Source: Liolophura sinensis
Lineage: Eukaryota; Mollusca; Polyplacophora; Chitonida; Chitonidae
DNA: 64,000 nt
Assembly (NCBI RefSeq): GCF_032854445.1
Contig: NW_027018077.1
Location: forward strand, 27,295-91,294
Direction: 5' to 3'
The notes below the pieces were generated by a model, which did not search any database, was not told the origin of the DNA, and worked only from the letters and a program-made list of their open reading frames with translations. This document shows positions 1 to 10,226 of the stretch, in pieces (position 1 is the stretch's first letter; each line of letters begins with the position of its first letter). A program made the position numbers and the translations under genes.

Positions 1-344
1 TGGTTTTTCTACACGTAGATAAAGACATTGAGATTGTCTTGGACTTAGAAGTAAGACAATTGCTGGGTGAGTTAAATGGGCTTAGCCCAAAGATTTGACG
101 TCTTCTGGGCTACCGAAGGGCACATAACTTATAGTCAAAAGTTGAATATAGTAATGACCAGTCGCGATTGTACAGAGTACAGTGTAGCCGATTTCAATTA
201 ACAAAAAGACCAGGTAAAAATGCAAAAGTGGAAAAACTGTTCCAGTGCTGCTGGTAAGAGGCTAATCCGACGTATTTTGTGACGAGAAATCGAATGGTGC
301 AAACCGCGTTGCTCTCCGACCAATACTTTTGGCTGTAGTGACAA
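1..344. repeat. Partial monomer at left edge
   Basis: This is the right-hand part of a monomer, beginning at about position 206 of the register, so the array continues beyond the left edge. Its markers are ggactta, agcccaaagatttgacg, gaccaggtaaaa and gctgctggtaagagg. It ends with the common gtagtgacaa junction. Confidence 0.95.
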
Positions 345-893
345 TTGAATGATCATTTATGTCATAATCACGTGCCCAGCAACGGCTCTTACTCCATGGA
401 AACCAGGGAAATTTGCAATTTTTCAACAGCTGCCGATGCCTGGTCCAATTCCACATCTTTTGGCACCTTAAAAATGTGGGTCAGTGTTTAGTTGTACTTT
501 TTACAGCAGACTGTATCAAGTACCTTGTGTTTTTTATGTACAAATGGTGTGGTTTTTCTACACGTAGATAAAGACATTGAGATTGTCTTGGACTTAGAAG
601 TAAGGCAATTGCTGGGTGAGTTAAATGGGCTTAGCCCAAAGATTTGACGTCTTCTGGGCTACCGAAGGGCACATAACTTATAGTCAAAAGTTGAAAATAG
701 TAATGACCAGTCGCGATTGTACAGAGTACAGTGTAGCCGATTTCAATTAACAAAAAGACCAGGCAAAAATGCAAAAGTGGAAAAACTGTTCCAGTGCGAC
801 TAGTAAGAGTCTAATCCGACGTATTTTGTGACGAGAAATCGAATGGTGCAATCCGCGTTGCTCTACAACCAATACTTTTGGCTGTAGCGACAA
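345..893. repeat. Chimeric monomer: T1 left end, T3-like remainder
   Basis: The first ~80 bp carry T1 markers (ttgaatgatcat; gggaaatttgcaatttttcaac). From about 443 onward the markers are those of the monomer at 6384: ggtccaattccacatc, cttaaaaatgtggg, and then the tail marker ctctacaacc at 862-871. The switch lies between about 425 and 443. The shared segment runs to about 1020 and matches about 6479-7059 at an offset of 6,039 bp, which is exactly 11 monomers. Confidence 0.7.
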
Positions 894-1442
894 TTGAATG
901 ATCATTTATGTCATAATCACGTGCCCAGCAACGGCTCTTACTCCATGGAAACCAGGGAAATTTGCAATTTTTCAACAGCTGCCGATGCCTGGCTCAATTC
1001 CGCATCTTTTGGCACCTTACTGAAGTGGGTTAGTGTTCAGTTGTACTTTTTACAGCAGACTGTATCAAGTACCTTGTGTTTTTCACGTACAAATGGTCTG
1101 GTTTTTCTACACGTAGATAAAGACATTGAGATTGTCTTGCACTTAGAAGTAAGGCAATTGCTGGGTGAGTTAAATGGGCTTAGCCCAAAGATTTCAGGTC
1201 TTCTGGGCTACCGAAGGGCACATAACTTATAGTCAAAAGTTAAATATAGTAATGACCAGTCGCAATTGTACAGAGTGCAGTGTAGCCGGTTTTAATTAAC
1301 AAAAAGACCAGGCAAAAATGCAAAAGTGGAAAAACTGTTCCAGTGCTGCTGGTAAGAGGCTAATCCGACGTATTTTGTGACGAGAAATCGAATGGTGCAA
1401 TCCGCGTTGCTCTCCGACCAATACTTTTGCCTGTAGTGACAA
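894..1442. repeat. Representative T1 monomer
   Basis: Type 1 monomer. Markers in order: ttgaatgatcattta start, CACGTG at 918-923, CCATGG, gggaaatttgcaatttttcaac, ggctcaattccgcatc, ttactgaagtggg, a cttttacagcag segment, ctacacgtag, gcaattgc, gggcttagccc, and the tail ccgcgttgctct. T1 is the commonest class and occurs in every part of the window. A reading frame of about 112 codons runs to a TAG at 1230-1232. Other T1 copies stop earlier at a TGA within gatttgacg, so I do not call it a gene. Confidence 0.9.
918..923. promoter_or_regulatory. CACGTG box, example of one per monomer
   Basis: Position 25-30 of the register reads CACGTG in every monomer I scanned. The flanks vary: aatCACGTGccc in most, aaaCACGTGccc in T2, attCACGTGtcc or ccc at 38774, 43168 and 46462, CACGTGcgt in six copies, and CACGTGcac at 62909. 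CACGTG is the core site of bHLH-type factors. With its common 5' flank it also fits the yeast CDEI consensus RTCACRTG. Binding here is unproven. Confidence 0.55.
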
Positions 1443-1815
1443 TTGAATGATCATTTATGTCATAATCACGTGCCCAGCAACGGGTCTTACTCCATGGAAA
1501 CCAGGGAAATTTGCAATTTTTCAACAGCTGCCGATGCCTGGCTCAATTCCGCATCTTTTGGCACTTTACTGAAGTGGGTCAGTGTTCAGTTGTACTTTTT
1601 ACAGCAGACTGTATCAAGTACCTTGTGGTTTTCACGTACAAATGGTGTGGTTTTTCACCATGTAGATAAAGACATTGAAATTGTCTTGCACTTAGAAGTA
1701 AGGCAATTGCTGGGTGAGTTAAATGGGCTTGGCCCAAAGATTTGACGTCTTCTGGGCTACCGAAGGGCACATAACTTATAGTCAAAAGTTGAATATAGTA
1801 ATGACCAGTCGCGAT

Positions 1816-1828
1816 TGTACAGAGTACA
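1816..1828. repeat. Short inverted repeat TGTAC-aga-GTACA, example of one per monomer
   Basis: Five-base arms flank a three-base centre. The dyad is present in most monomers and is broken in those reading gagtgcag. Other dyads in the same unit are gcaattgc (1703-1710), gggcttagccc, CCATGG, CAGCTG, GACGTC and TCGCGA. Confidence 0.7.
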
Positions 1829-1991
1829 GTGTAGCCGATTTCTATTAACAAAAAGACCAGGCAAAAATGCAAAAGTGGACAAACTGTTCCAGTGCTTCTG
1901 GTAAGAGGCTAATCCGACGTATTTTGTGACGAGAAATCGAATGGTGCAAACCGCGTTGCTCTCCGACCAATACTTTTGGCTGTAGCGACAA

Positions 1992-3430
1992 TTGATTGAT
2001 CATTCATGTCATAAACACGTGCCCAGCAACGGCTCTTACTCCATGGAAACCAGGGATATTTGCAATTTTTTAACAGCTGCCGATGCCTGGCCCAATTCTG
2101 CATCTTTTGGCAACTTAAAAATGTGGGTCAGTGTTTAGTTGTACTTTTTACAGCAGACTGTATCAAGTACCTTGTGTTTTTTATGTACAAATGGTGTGGT
2201 TTTTCTACACGTAGATAAAGACATTGAGATTGTCTTGGACTTAGAAGTAAGACAATTGCTGGGTGAGTTAAATGGGCTTGGCCCAAAGATTTCAGGTCTT
2301 CTGGGCTACCGAAGGGCACATAACTTATAGTCAAAAGTTGAATATAGTAATGACCAGTCGCGATTGTACAGAGTACAGTGTAGCCGATTTCAATTAACAA
2401 AAAGACCAGGCAAAAATGTAAAAGTGGAAAAACTGTTCCAGTGCTACTAGTAAGAGCCTAATCCGACGTATTTTGTGACGAGAAATCGAATGGTGCAATC
2501 TGCGTTGCTCTCCGACCAATACTTTTGGCTGTAGCGACAATTGAATGATCATTTATGTCATAATCACGTGCCCAGCAACGGCTCTTACTCCATGGAAACC
2601 AGGGAAATTTGTAATTTTTCAACAGCTGCCGATGCCTGGCTCAATTCCGCATCTTTTGGCACCTTACTGAAGTGGGTTAGTGTTCAGTTGTACTTTTTAC
2701 AGCAGACTGTATCAAGTACCTTGTGTTTTTCACGTACAAATGGTGTGGTTTTTCTACACGTAGATAAAGACATTGAGATTGTCTTGCACTTAGAAGTAAG
2801 GCAATTGCTGGGTGAGTTAAATGGGCTTAGCCCAAAGATTTCAGGTCTTCTGGGCTACCGAAGGGCACATAACTTATAGTCAAAAGTTAAATATAGTAAT
2901 GACCAGTCGCAATTGTACAGAGTGCAGTGTAGCCGATTTCAATTAACAAAAAGATCAGGCAAAAATGCAAAAGTGGAAAAACTGTTCCAGTGCTGCTGGT
3001 AAGAGGCTAATCCGACGTATTTTGTGACGAGAAATCGAATGGTGCAATCCGCGTTGCTCTCCGACCAATACTTTTGCCTGTAGTGACAATTGAATGATCA
3101 TTTATGTCATAATCACGTGCCCAGCAACGGGTCTTACTCCATGGAAACCAGGGAAATTTGCAATTTTTCAACAGCTGCCGATGCCTGGCTCAATTCCGCA
3201 TCTTTTGGCACCTTATTCATGTGGGTCTGTGTTTAGTTGTACTTTTCACAGCAGACTGTATCAAGTACCTTGTGTTTTTCACGTACAAATGGTGTGGTTT
3301 TTCTACACGTAGATAAAGACATTGAGATTGTCTTGCACTTAGAAGTAAGGCAATTGCTGGGTGAGTTAAATGGGCTTGGCCCAAAGATTTCAGGTCTTCT
3401 GGGCTACCGAAGGGCACATAACTTATAGTC
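1992..3430. repeat. Module shared with 12421 and 19559
   Basis: The T2 monomer at 1992 and the following two monomers resemble those starting at 12421/12972/14069 and 19559/20111/20655. A rare marker, a T in gcaaaaatgtaaaagtgg, occurs at about 2415, 12846 and 19984. It is followed in each case by a T1 monomer with a gttaaatatag tail, and later by a monomer with ttttcacagcag. One ancestral module has therefore been copied to three places tens of monomers apart. Confidence 0.65.
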
Positions 3431-5285
3431 AAAAGTTGAATATAGTAAAGACCAGTCGCGATTGTACAGAGTACAGTTTAGCCGATTTCAATTAACAAAA
3501 AGACCAGGCAAAAATGCAAAAGTGGAAAAACTGTTCCAGTGCTACTAGTAAGAGTCTAATCCGACGTATTTTGTGACGAGAAATCGAATGGTGCAAACCG
3601 CGTTGCTCTCCGACCAATACTTTTGGCTGTAGCGACAATTGATTGATCATTCATGTCATAAACACGTGCCCAGCAACGGCTCTTACTCCATGGAAACCAG
3701 GGAAATTTGCAATTTTTCAACAGCTGCCGATGCCTGGCTCAATTCCGCATCTTTTGGCACCTTACTGAAGTGGGTCAGTGTTCAGTTGTACTTTTTACAG
3801 CAGACTGTATCAAGTACCTTGTGGTTTTCACGTACAAATGGTGTGGTTTTTCACCATGTAGATAAAGACATTGAAATTGTCTTGCACTTAGAAGTAAGGC
3901 AATTGCTGGGTGAGTTAAATGGGCTTGGCCCAAAGATTTGACGTCTTCTGGGCTACCGAAGGGCACATAACTTATAGTCAAAAGTTGAATATAGTAATGA
4001 CCAGTCGCGATTGTGCAGAGTACAGTGTAGCCGATTTCAATTAACAAAAAGACCAGGCAAAAATGCAAAAGTGGAAAAACTGTTCCAGTGCTGCTGGTAA
4101 GAAGCTAATCCGACGTATTTTGTGACGACAAATCGAATGGTGCAAACCGCGTTGCTCTCCGAGCAATACTTTTGCCTGTAGTGACAACTGAATGATCATT
4201 TATGTCATAATCACGTGCCCAGCAACGGCTCTTACTCCATGGAAACCAGGGAAATTTGCAATTTTTCAACAGCTACCGATGCCTGGCTCCATTCCGCATC
4301 TTTTGGCACCTTATTCATGTGGGTCTGTGGTCAGTTGTACTTTTTACAGCAGACTGTATCAAGTACCTTGTGTTTTTCACGTACAAATGGTGTGGTTTTT
4401 CTACACGTAGATAAAGACATTGAGATTGTCTTGCACTTAGAAGAAAGGCAATTGCTGGGTGAGTTAAATGGGCTTAGCCCAAAGATTTCAGGTCTTCTGG
4501 GCTACCGAAGGGCACATAACTTATAGTCAAAAGTTGAATATAGTAATGACCAGTCGCGATTGTACAGAGTACAGTGTAGCCGATTTCAATTAACAAAAAG
4601 ACCAGGTAAAAATGCAAAAGTGGAAAAACTGTTCCAGTGCTGCTGGTAAGAGTCTAATCCGACGTATTTTGTGACGAGAAATCGAATGGTGCAAACCGCG
4701 TTGCTCTCCGACCAATACTTTTGGCTGTAGTGACAATTGAATGATCATTTATGTCATAAACACGTGCCCAGCAACGGCTCTTACTCCATGGAAACCAGGG
4801 AAATTTGCAATTTTTCAACAGCTGCCGATGCCTGGCTCAATTCCGCATCTTTTGGCACCTTACTGAAGTGGGTCAGTGTTCAGTTGTACTTTTTACAGCA
4901 GACTGTATCAAGTACCTTGTGGTTTTCACGTACAAATGGTGTGGTTTTTCTACACGTAGATAAAGACATTGAGATTGTCTTGCACTTAGAAGTAAGGCAA
5001 TTACTGGGTGAGTTAAATGGGCTTAGCCCAAAGATTTGACGTCTTCTGGGCTACCGAAGGGCACATAACTTATAGTCAAAAGTTGAAAATAGTAATGAAC
5101 AGTCGCGATTGTACAGAGTACAGTTTAGCCGATTTCAATTAACAAAAAGACGAAGCAAAAATGCAAAAGTGGAAAAACTGTTCCAGTGCTACTAGTAAGA
5201 GGCTAATCGGACGTAATTTGTGACGAGAAATCGAATGGTGCAAACCGCGTTGCTCTCCGACCAATACTTTTGGCTGTAGCGACAG

Positions 5286-5301
5286 ATCAATGATCATTGA
5301 T
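5286..5301. repeat. 16-bp perfect palindrome at a T3 monomer start
   Basis: ATCAATGATCATTGAT reads the same on both strands. By eye it is intact at 5286, 6384, 8580, 9678, 17363, 21753, 23400, 24498, 26694, 27243, 29439, 30537, 31086, 35479, 44815, 48109, 49756, 51953 and 53601. In T1 only the central AATGATCATT remains, and in T2 only TGATCA. T3 copies with catttatg or cattaatg (for example 11872, 19010, 56890) lose the outer arms. Confidence 0.85.
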
Positions 5302-5834
5302 GTCATAATCACGTGCCCAGCAACGGCTCTTACTCCATGGAAACCAGGGATATTTGCAATTTTTTAACAGCTGCCGATGCCTGGCCCAATTCCACATCTT
5401 TTGGCACCTTATAAATGTGGGTCAGTGTTTAGTTGTACTTTTTACAGCAGACTGTATCAAGTACCTTGTGTTTTTTATGTACAAATGGTCTGGTTTTTCT
5501 ACACGTAGATAAAGACATTGAGATTGTCTTGGACTTAGAAGTAAGGCAATTGCTGGGTGAGTTAAATGGGCTTGGCCCAAAGATTTGACGTCTTCTGGGC
5601 TACCGAAGGGCACATAACTTATAGTCAAAAGTTGAATATAGTAATGACCAGTCGCGATTGTACAGAGTACAGTGTAGCCGATTTCAATTAACAAAAAGAC
5701 CAGGCAAAAATGCAAAAGTGGACAAACTGTTCCAGTGCTGCTGGTAAGAGGCTAATCCGACGTATTTTGTGACGAGAAATCGAATGGTGCAAACCGCGTT
5801 GCTCTCCGACCAATACTTTTGGCTGTAGCGACAA
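5286..5834. repeat. Representative T3 monomer
   Basis: Type 3 is defined by gacagatcaatgatcatt at the junction, gggatatttgcaattttttaac, ccacatc, and usually ccttataaatgtggg or ccttaaaaatgtggg. T3 starts also occur at 6384, 8580, 9678, 11872, 17363, 19010, 21753, 23400, 24498, 26694, 27243, 29439, 30537, 31086, 31635, 35479, 36029, 44815, 48109, 49756, 51953, 53601, 56890, 58530, 60170, 61811 and 62360. Confidence 0.85.
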
Positions 5835-6383
5835 TTGATTGATCATTCATGTCATAAACACGTGCCCAGCAACGGCTCTTACTCCATGGAAACCAGGGAT
5901 ATTTGCAATTTTTTAACAGCTGCCGATGCCTGGCCCAATTCTGCATCTTTTGGCAACTTAAAAATGTGGGTCAGTGTTTAGTTGTACTTTTTACAGCAGA
6001 CTGTATCAAGTACCTTGTGTTTTTTATGTACAAATGGTGTGGTTTTTCTACACGTAGATAAAGACATTGAGATTGTCTTGCACTTAGAAGTAAGGCAATT
6101 GCTGGGTGAGTTAAATGGGCTTAGCCCAAAGATTTGACGTCTTCTGGGCTACCGAAGGGCACATAACTTATAGTCAAAAGTTGAATATAGTAATGAACAG
6201 TCGCGATTGTACAGAGTACAGTTTAGCCGATTTCAATTAACAAAAAGACGAAGCAAAAATGCAAAAGTGGACAAACTGTTTCAGTGCTACTAGTAAGAGG
6301 CTAATCCGACGTATTTTGTGACGAGAAATCGAATGGTGCAAACCGCGTTGCTCTCCGACCAATACTTTTGGCTGTAGCGACAG
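5835..6383. repeat. Representative T2 monomer
   Basis: Type 2 is defined by ttgattgatcattcatg or ttgattgatcattgatg, often aaacacgtg instead of aatcacgtg, gggatatttgcaattttttaac, and cccaattctgcatc or cccaattccgcatc. T2 starts are at 1992, 3639 (start only), 5835, 9129, 12421, 15716, 19559, 22302, 25596, 28890, 34380, 38774, 43168, 46462, 55800, 57439, 59079 and 60719. Several have lost T2 internal markers, so T2 is a start type more than a pure lineage. Confidence 0.8.
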
Positions 6384-6932
6384 ATCAATGATCATTGATG
6401 TCATAATCACGTGCCCAGCAACGGCTCTTACTCCATGGAAACCAGGGATATTTGCAATTTTTTAACAGCTGCCGATGCCTGGTCCAATTCCACATCTTTT
6501 GGCACCTTAAAAATGTGGGTCAGTGTTTAGTTGTACTTTTTACAGCAGACTGTATCAAGTACCTTGTGTTTTTTATGTACAAATGGTGTGGTTTTTCTAC
6601 ACGTAGATAAAGACATTGAGATTGTCTTGGACTTAGAAGTAAGGCAATTGCTGGGTGAGTTAAATGGGCTTAGCCCAAAGATTTGACGTCTTCTGGGCTA
6701 CCGAAGGGCACATAACTTATAGTCAAAAGTTGAAAATAGTAATGACCAGTCGCGATTGTACAGAGTACAGTGTAGCCGATTTCAATTAACAAAAAGACCA
6801 GGCAAAAATGCAAAAGTGGAAAAACTGTTCCAGTGCGACTAGTAAGAGTCTAATCCGACGTATTTTGTGACGAGAAATCGAATGGTGCAATCCGCGTTGC
6901 TCTACAACCAATACTTTTGGCTGTAGCGACAA

Positions 6933-9900
6933 TTGAATGATCATTTATGTCATAATCACGTGCCCAGCAACGGCTCTTACTCCATGGAAACCAGGGAAAT
7001 TTGCAATTTTTCAACAGCTGCCGATGCCTGGCTCAATTCCGCATCTTTTGGCACCTTACTGAAGTGGGTCAGTGTTCAGTTGTACTTTTTACAGCAGACT
7101 GTATCAAGTACCTTGTGGTTTTCACGTACAAATGGTGTGGTTTTTCACCATGTAGATAAAGACATTGAAATTGTCTTGCACTTAGAAGTAAGGCAATTGC
7201 TGGGTGAGTTAAATGGGCTTGGCCCAAAGATTTGACGTCTTCTGGGCTACCGAAGGGCACATAACTTATAGTCAAAAGTTGAATATAGTAATGACCAGTC
7301 GCGATTGTGCAGAGTACAGTGTAGCCGATTTCAATTAACAAAAAGACCAGGCAAAAATGCAAAAGTGGAAAAACTGTTCCAGTGCTGCTGGTAAGAAGCT
7401 AATCCGACGTATTTTGTGACGACAAATCGAATGGTGCAAACCGCGTTGCTCTCCGAGCAATACTTTTGCCTGTAGTGACAACTGAATGATCATTTATGTC
7501 ATAATCACGTGCCCAGCAACGGCTCTTACTCCATGGAAACCAGGGAAATTTGCAATTTTTCAACAGCTACCGATGCCTGGCTCCATTCCGCATCTTTTGG
7601 CACCTTATTCATGTGGGTCTGTGGTCAGTTGTACTTTTTACAGCAGACTGTATCAAGTACCTTGTGTTTTTCACGTACAAATGGTGTGGTTTTTCTACAC
7701 GTAGATAAAGACATTGAGATTGTCTTGCACTTAGAAGAAAGGCAATTGCTGGGTGAGTTAAATGGGCTTAGCCCAAAGATTTCAGGTCTTCTGGGCTACC
7801 GAAGGGCACATAACTTATAGTCAAAAGTTGAATATAGTAATGACCAGTCGCGATTGTACAGAGTACAGTGTAGCCGATTTCAATTAACAAAAAGACCAGG
7901 TAAAAATGCAAAAGTGGAAAAACTGTTCCAGTGCTGCTGGTAAGAGTCTAATCCGACGTATTTTGTGACGAGAAATCGAATGGTGCAAACCGCGTTGCTC
8001 TCCGACCAATACTTTTGGCTGTAGTGACAATTGAATGATCATTTATGTCATAAACACGTGCCCAGCTACGGCTCTTACTCCATGGAAACCAGGGAAATTT
8101 GCAATTTTTCAACAGCTGCCGATGCCTGGCTCAATTCCGCATCTTTTGGCACCTTACTGAAGTGGGTCAGTGTTCAGTTGTACTTTTTACAGCAGACTGT
8201 ATCAAGTACCTTGTGGTTTTCACGTACAAATGGTGTGGTTTTTCTACACGTAGATAAAGACATTGAGATTGTCTTGCACTTAGAAGTAAGGCAATTACTG
8301 GGTGAGTTAAATGGGCTTAGCCCAAAGATTTGACGTCTTCTGGGCTACCGAAGGGCACATAACTTATAGTCAAAAGTTGAAAATAGTAATGAACAGTCGC
8401 GATTGTACAGAGTACAGTTTAGCCGATTTCAATTAACAAAAAGACGAAGCAAAAATGCAAAAGTGGAAAAACTGTTCCAGTGCTACTAGTAAGAGGCTAA
8501 TCGGACGTAATTTGTGACGAGAAATCGAATGGTGCAAACCGCGTTGCTCTCCGACCAATACTTTTGGCTGTAGCGACAGATCAATGATCATTGATGTCAT
8601 AATCACGTGCCCAGCAACGGCTCTTACTCCATCGAAACCAGGGATATTTGCAATTTTTTAACAGCTGCCGATGCCTGGCCCAATTCCACATCTTTTGGCA
8701 CCTTATAAATGTGGGTCAGTGTTTAGTTGTACTTTTTACAGCAGACTGTATCAAGTACCTTGTGTTTTTTATGTACAAATGGTCTGGTTTTTCTACACGT
8801 AGATAAAGACATTGAGATTGTCTTGGACTTAGAAGTAAGGCAATTGCTGGGTGAGTTAAATGGGCTTGGCCCAAAGATTTGACGTCTTCTGGGCTACCGA
8901 AGGGCACATAACTTATAGTCAAAAGTTGAATATAGTAATGACCAGTCGCGATTGTACAGAGTACAGTGTAGCCGATTTCAATTAACAAAAAGACCAGGCA
9001 AAAATGCAAAAGTGGACAAACTGTTCCAGTGCTGCTGGTAAGAGGCTAATCCGACGTATTTTGTGACGAGAAATCGAATGGTGCAAACCGCGTTGCTCTC
9101 CGACCAATACTTTTGGCTGTAGCGACAATTGATTGATCATTCATGTCATAAACACGTGCCCAGCAACGGCTCTTACTCCATGGAAACCAGGGATATTTGC
9201 AATTTTTTAACAGCTGCCGATGCCTGGCCCAATTCTGCATCTTTTGGCAACTTAAAAATGTGGGTCAGTGTTTAGTTGTACTTTTTACAGCAGACTGTAT
9301 CAAGTACCTTGTGTTTTTTATGTACAAATGGTGTGGTTTTTCTACACGTAGATAAAGACATTGAGATTGTCTTGCACTTAGAAGTAAGGCAATTGCTGGG
9401 TGAGTTAAATGGGCTTAGCCCAAAGATTTGACGTCTTCTGGGCTACCGAAGGGCACATAACTTATAGTCAAAAGTTGAATATAGTAATGAACAGTCGCGA
9501 TTGTACAGAGTACAGTTTAGCCGATTTCAATTAACAAAAAGACGAAGCAAAAATGCAAAAGTGGACAAACTGTTTCAGTGCTACTAGTAAGAGGCTAATC
9601 CGACGTATTTTGTGACGAGAAATCGAATGGTGCAAACCGCGTTGCTCTCCGACCAATACTTTTGGCTGTAGCGACAGATCAATGATCATTGATGTCATAA
9701 TCACGTGCCCAGCAACGGCTCTTACTCCATGGAAACCAGGGATATTTGCAATTTTTTAACAGCTGCCGATGCCTGGTCCAATTCCACATCTTTTGGCACC
9801 TTAAAAATGTGGTCAGTGTTTAGTTGTACTTTTTACAGCAGACTGTATCAAGTACCTTGTGTTTTTTATGTACAAATGGTGTGGTTTTTCTACACGTAGA

Positions 9901-10226
9901 TAAAGACATTGAGATTGTCTTGGACTTAGAAGTAAGGCAATTGCTGGGTGAGTTAAATGGGCTTAGCCCAAAGATTTGACGTCTTCTGGGCTACCGAAGG
10001 GCACATAACTTATAGTCAAAAGTTGAAAATAGTAATGACCAGTCGCGATTGTACAGAGTACAGTGTAGCCGATTTCAATTAACAAAAAGACCAGGTAAAA
10101 ATGCAAAAGTGGAAAAATTGTTCCAGTGCGACTAGTAAGAGTCTAATCCGACGTATTTTGTGACGAGAAATCGAATGGTGCAATCCGCGTTGCTCTACAA
10201 ACCAATACTTTTGGCTGTAGCGACAA
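6933..10226. repeat. 6-mer higher-order repeat, copy 2 (3,294 bp)
   Basis: Near-perfect repeat of 3639-6932. Differences I can see include cagctacgg instead of cagcaacgg near 8065, ccatcgaaacc instead of ccatggaaacc near 8633, a one-base deletion in atgtggtcag near 9810, and a compensating extra A in ctctacaaacc near 10200. The order of types is T1, T1c, T1, T3, T2, T3. Confidence 0.85.

Larger units (their letters stand above)
894..1560. repeat. Local 3-mer repeat, first copy (partner 2541-3206)
   Basis: This stretch matches 2541-3206 at an offset of 1,647 bp (three monomers). Rare markers are shared: gttaaatatagtaatgacc with cgcaattg, the tail gcctgtagtgac, and the acgggtcttac variant at about 1480 and 3127. 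After about 1560 the two diverge: one has ttactgaag followed by tggttttcac, the other ttattcatg followed by ttttcacag. It is a partial higher-order repeat. Confidence 0.7.
3639..6932. repeat. 6-mer higher-order repeat, copy 1 (3,294 bp)
   Basis: Six monomers in the order T2/T1 chimera, T1c, T1, T3, T2, T3. They are matched monomer by monomer 3,294 bp downstream. Markers reproduced in both copies: the accatgtag variant of the ctacacgtag box, gtaagaagcta with gacgacaaatcg, ccgagcaatac, agaaaggcaattg, tcggacgtaatttg, and acaaactgtttcag. The start (first ~80 bp of 3639) is T2-like in copy 1 but T1 in copy 2; past it, only a handful of substitutions are visible, so the duplication is recent. Confidence 0.85.

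Noticed and set aside
894-1232. Plus-strand reading frame of up to 112 codons recurring in most monomers
   Set aside because: It recurs because the period is divisible by three. Many copies stop about 12 codons earlier at a TGA, others carry indels, the differences mostly change amino acids, and the starts are often TTG. No protein family is recognisable.
1041-1282. Internal duplication within the monomer (ttgtac...tacag and attgtacagagtac)
   Set aside because: The similarity is limited to about ten bases at a distance of about 225 bp, which is not a third or half of 549, and the flanks are unrelated.
1270-1345. Phased A-tracts causing DNA bending
   Set aside because: The A-runs in the acaaaaag...gcaaaaatgcaaaagtggaaaaac segment are spaced about 13, 8 and 8 bases, which is not a clean 10-11 bp helical phase, so bending cannot be claimed from the sequence alone.
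1579-1872. Minus-strand frame of about 97 codons with hydrophobic stretches
   Set aside because: It overlaps the plus-strand frame in antisense, is interrupted or shifted in many copies, and has no recognisable domain. The hydrophobic look comes from the A-rich plus strand read backwards.
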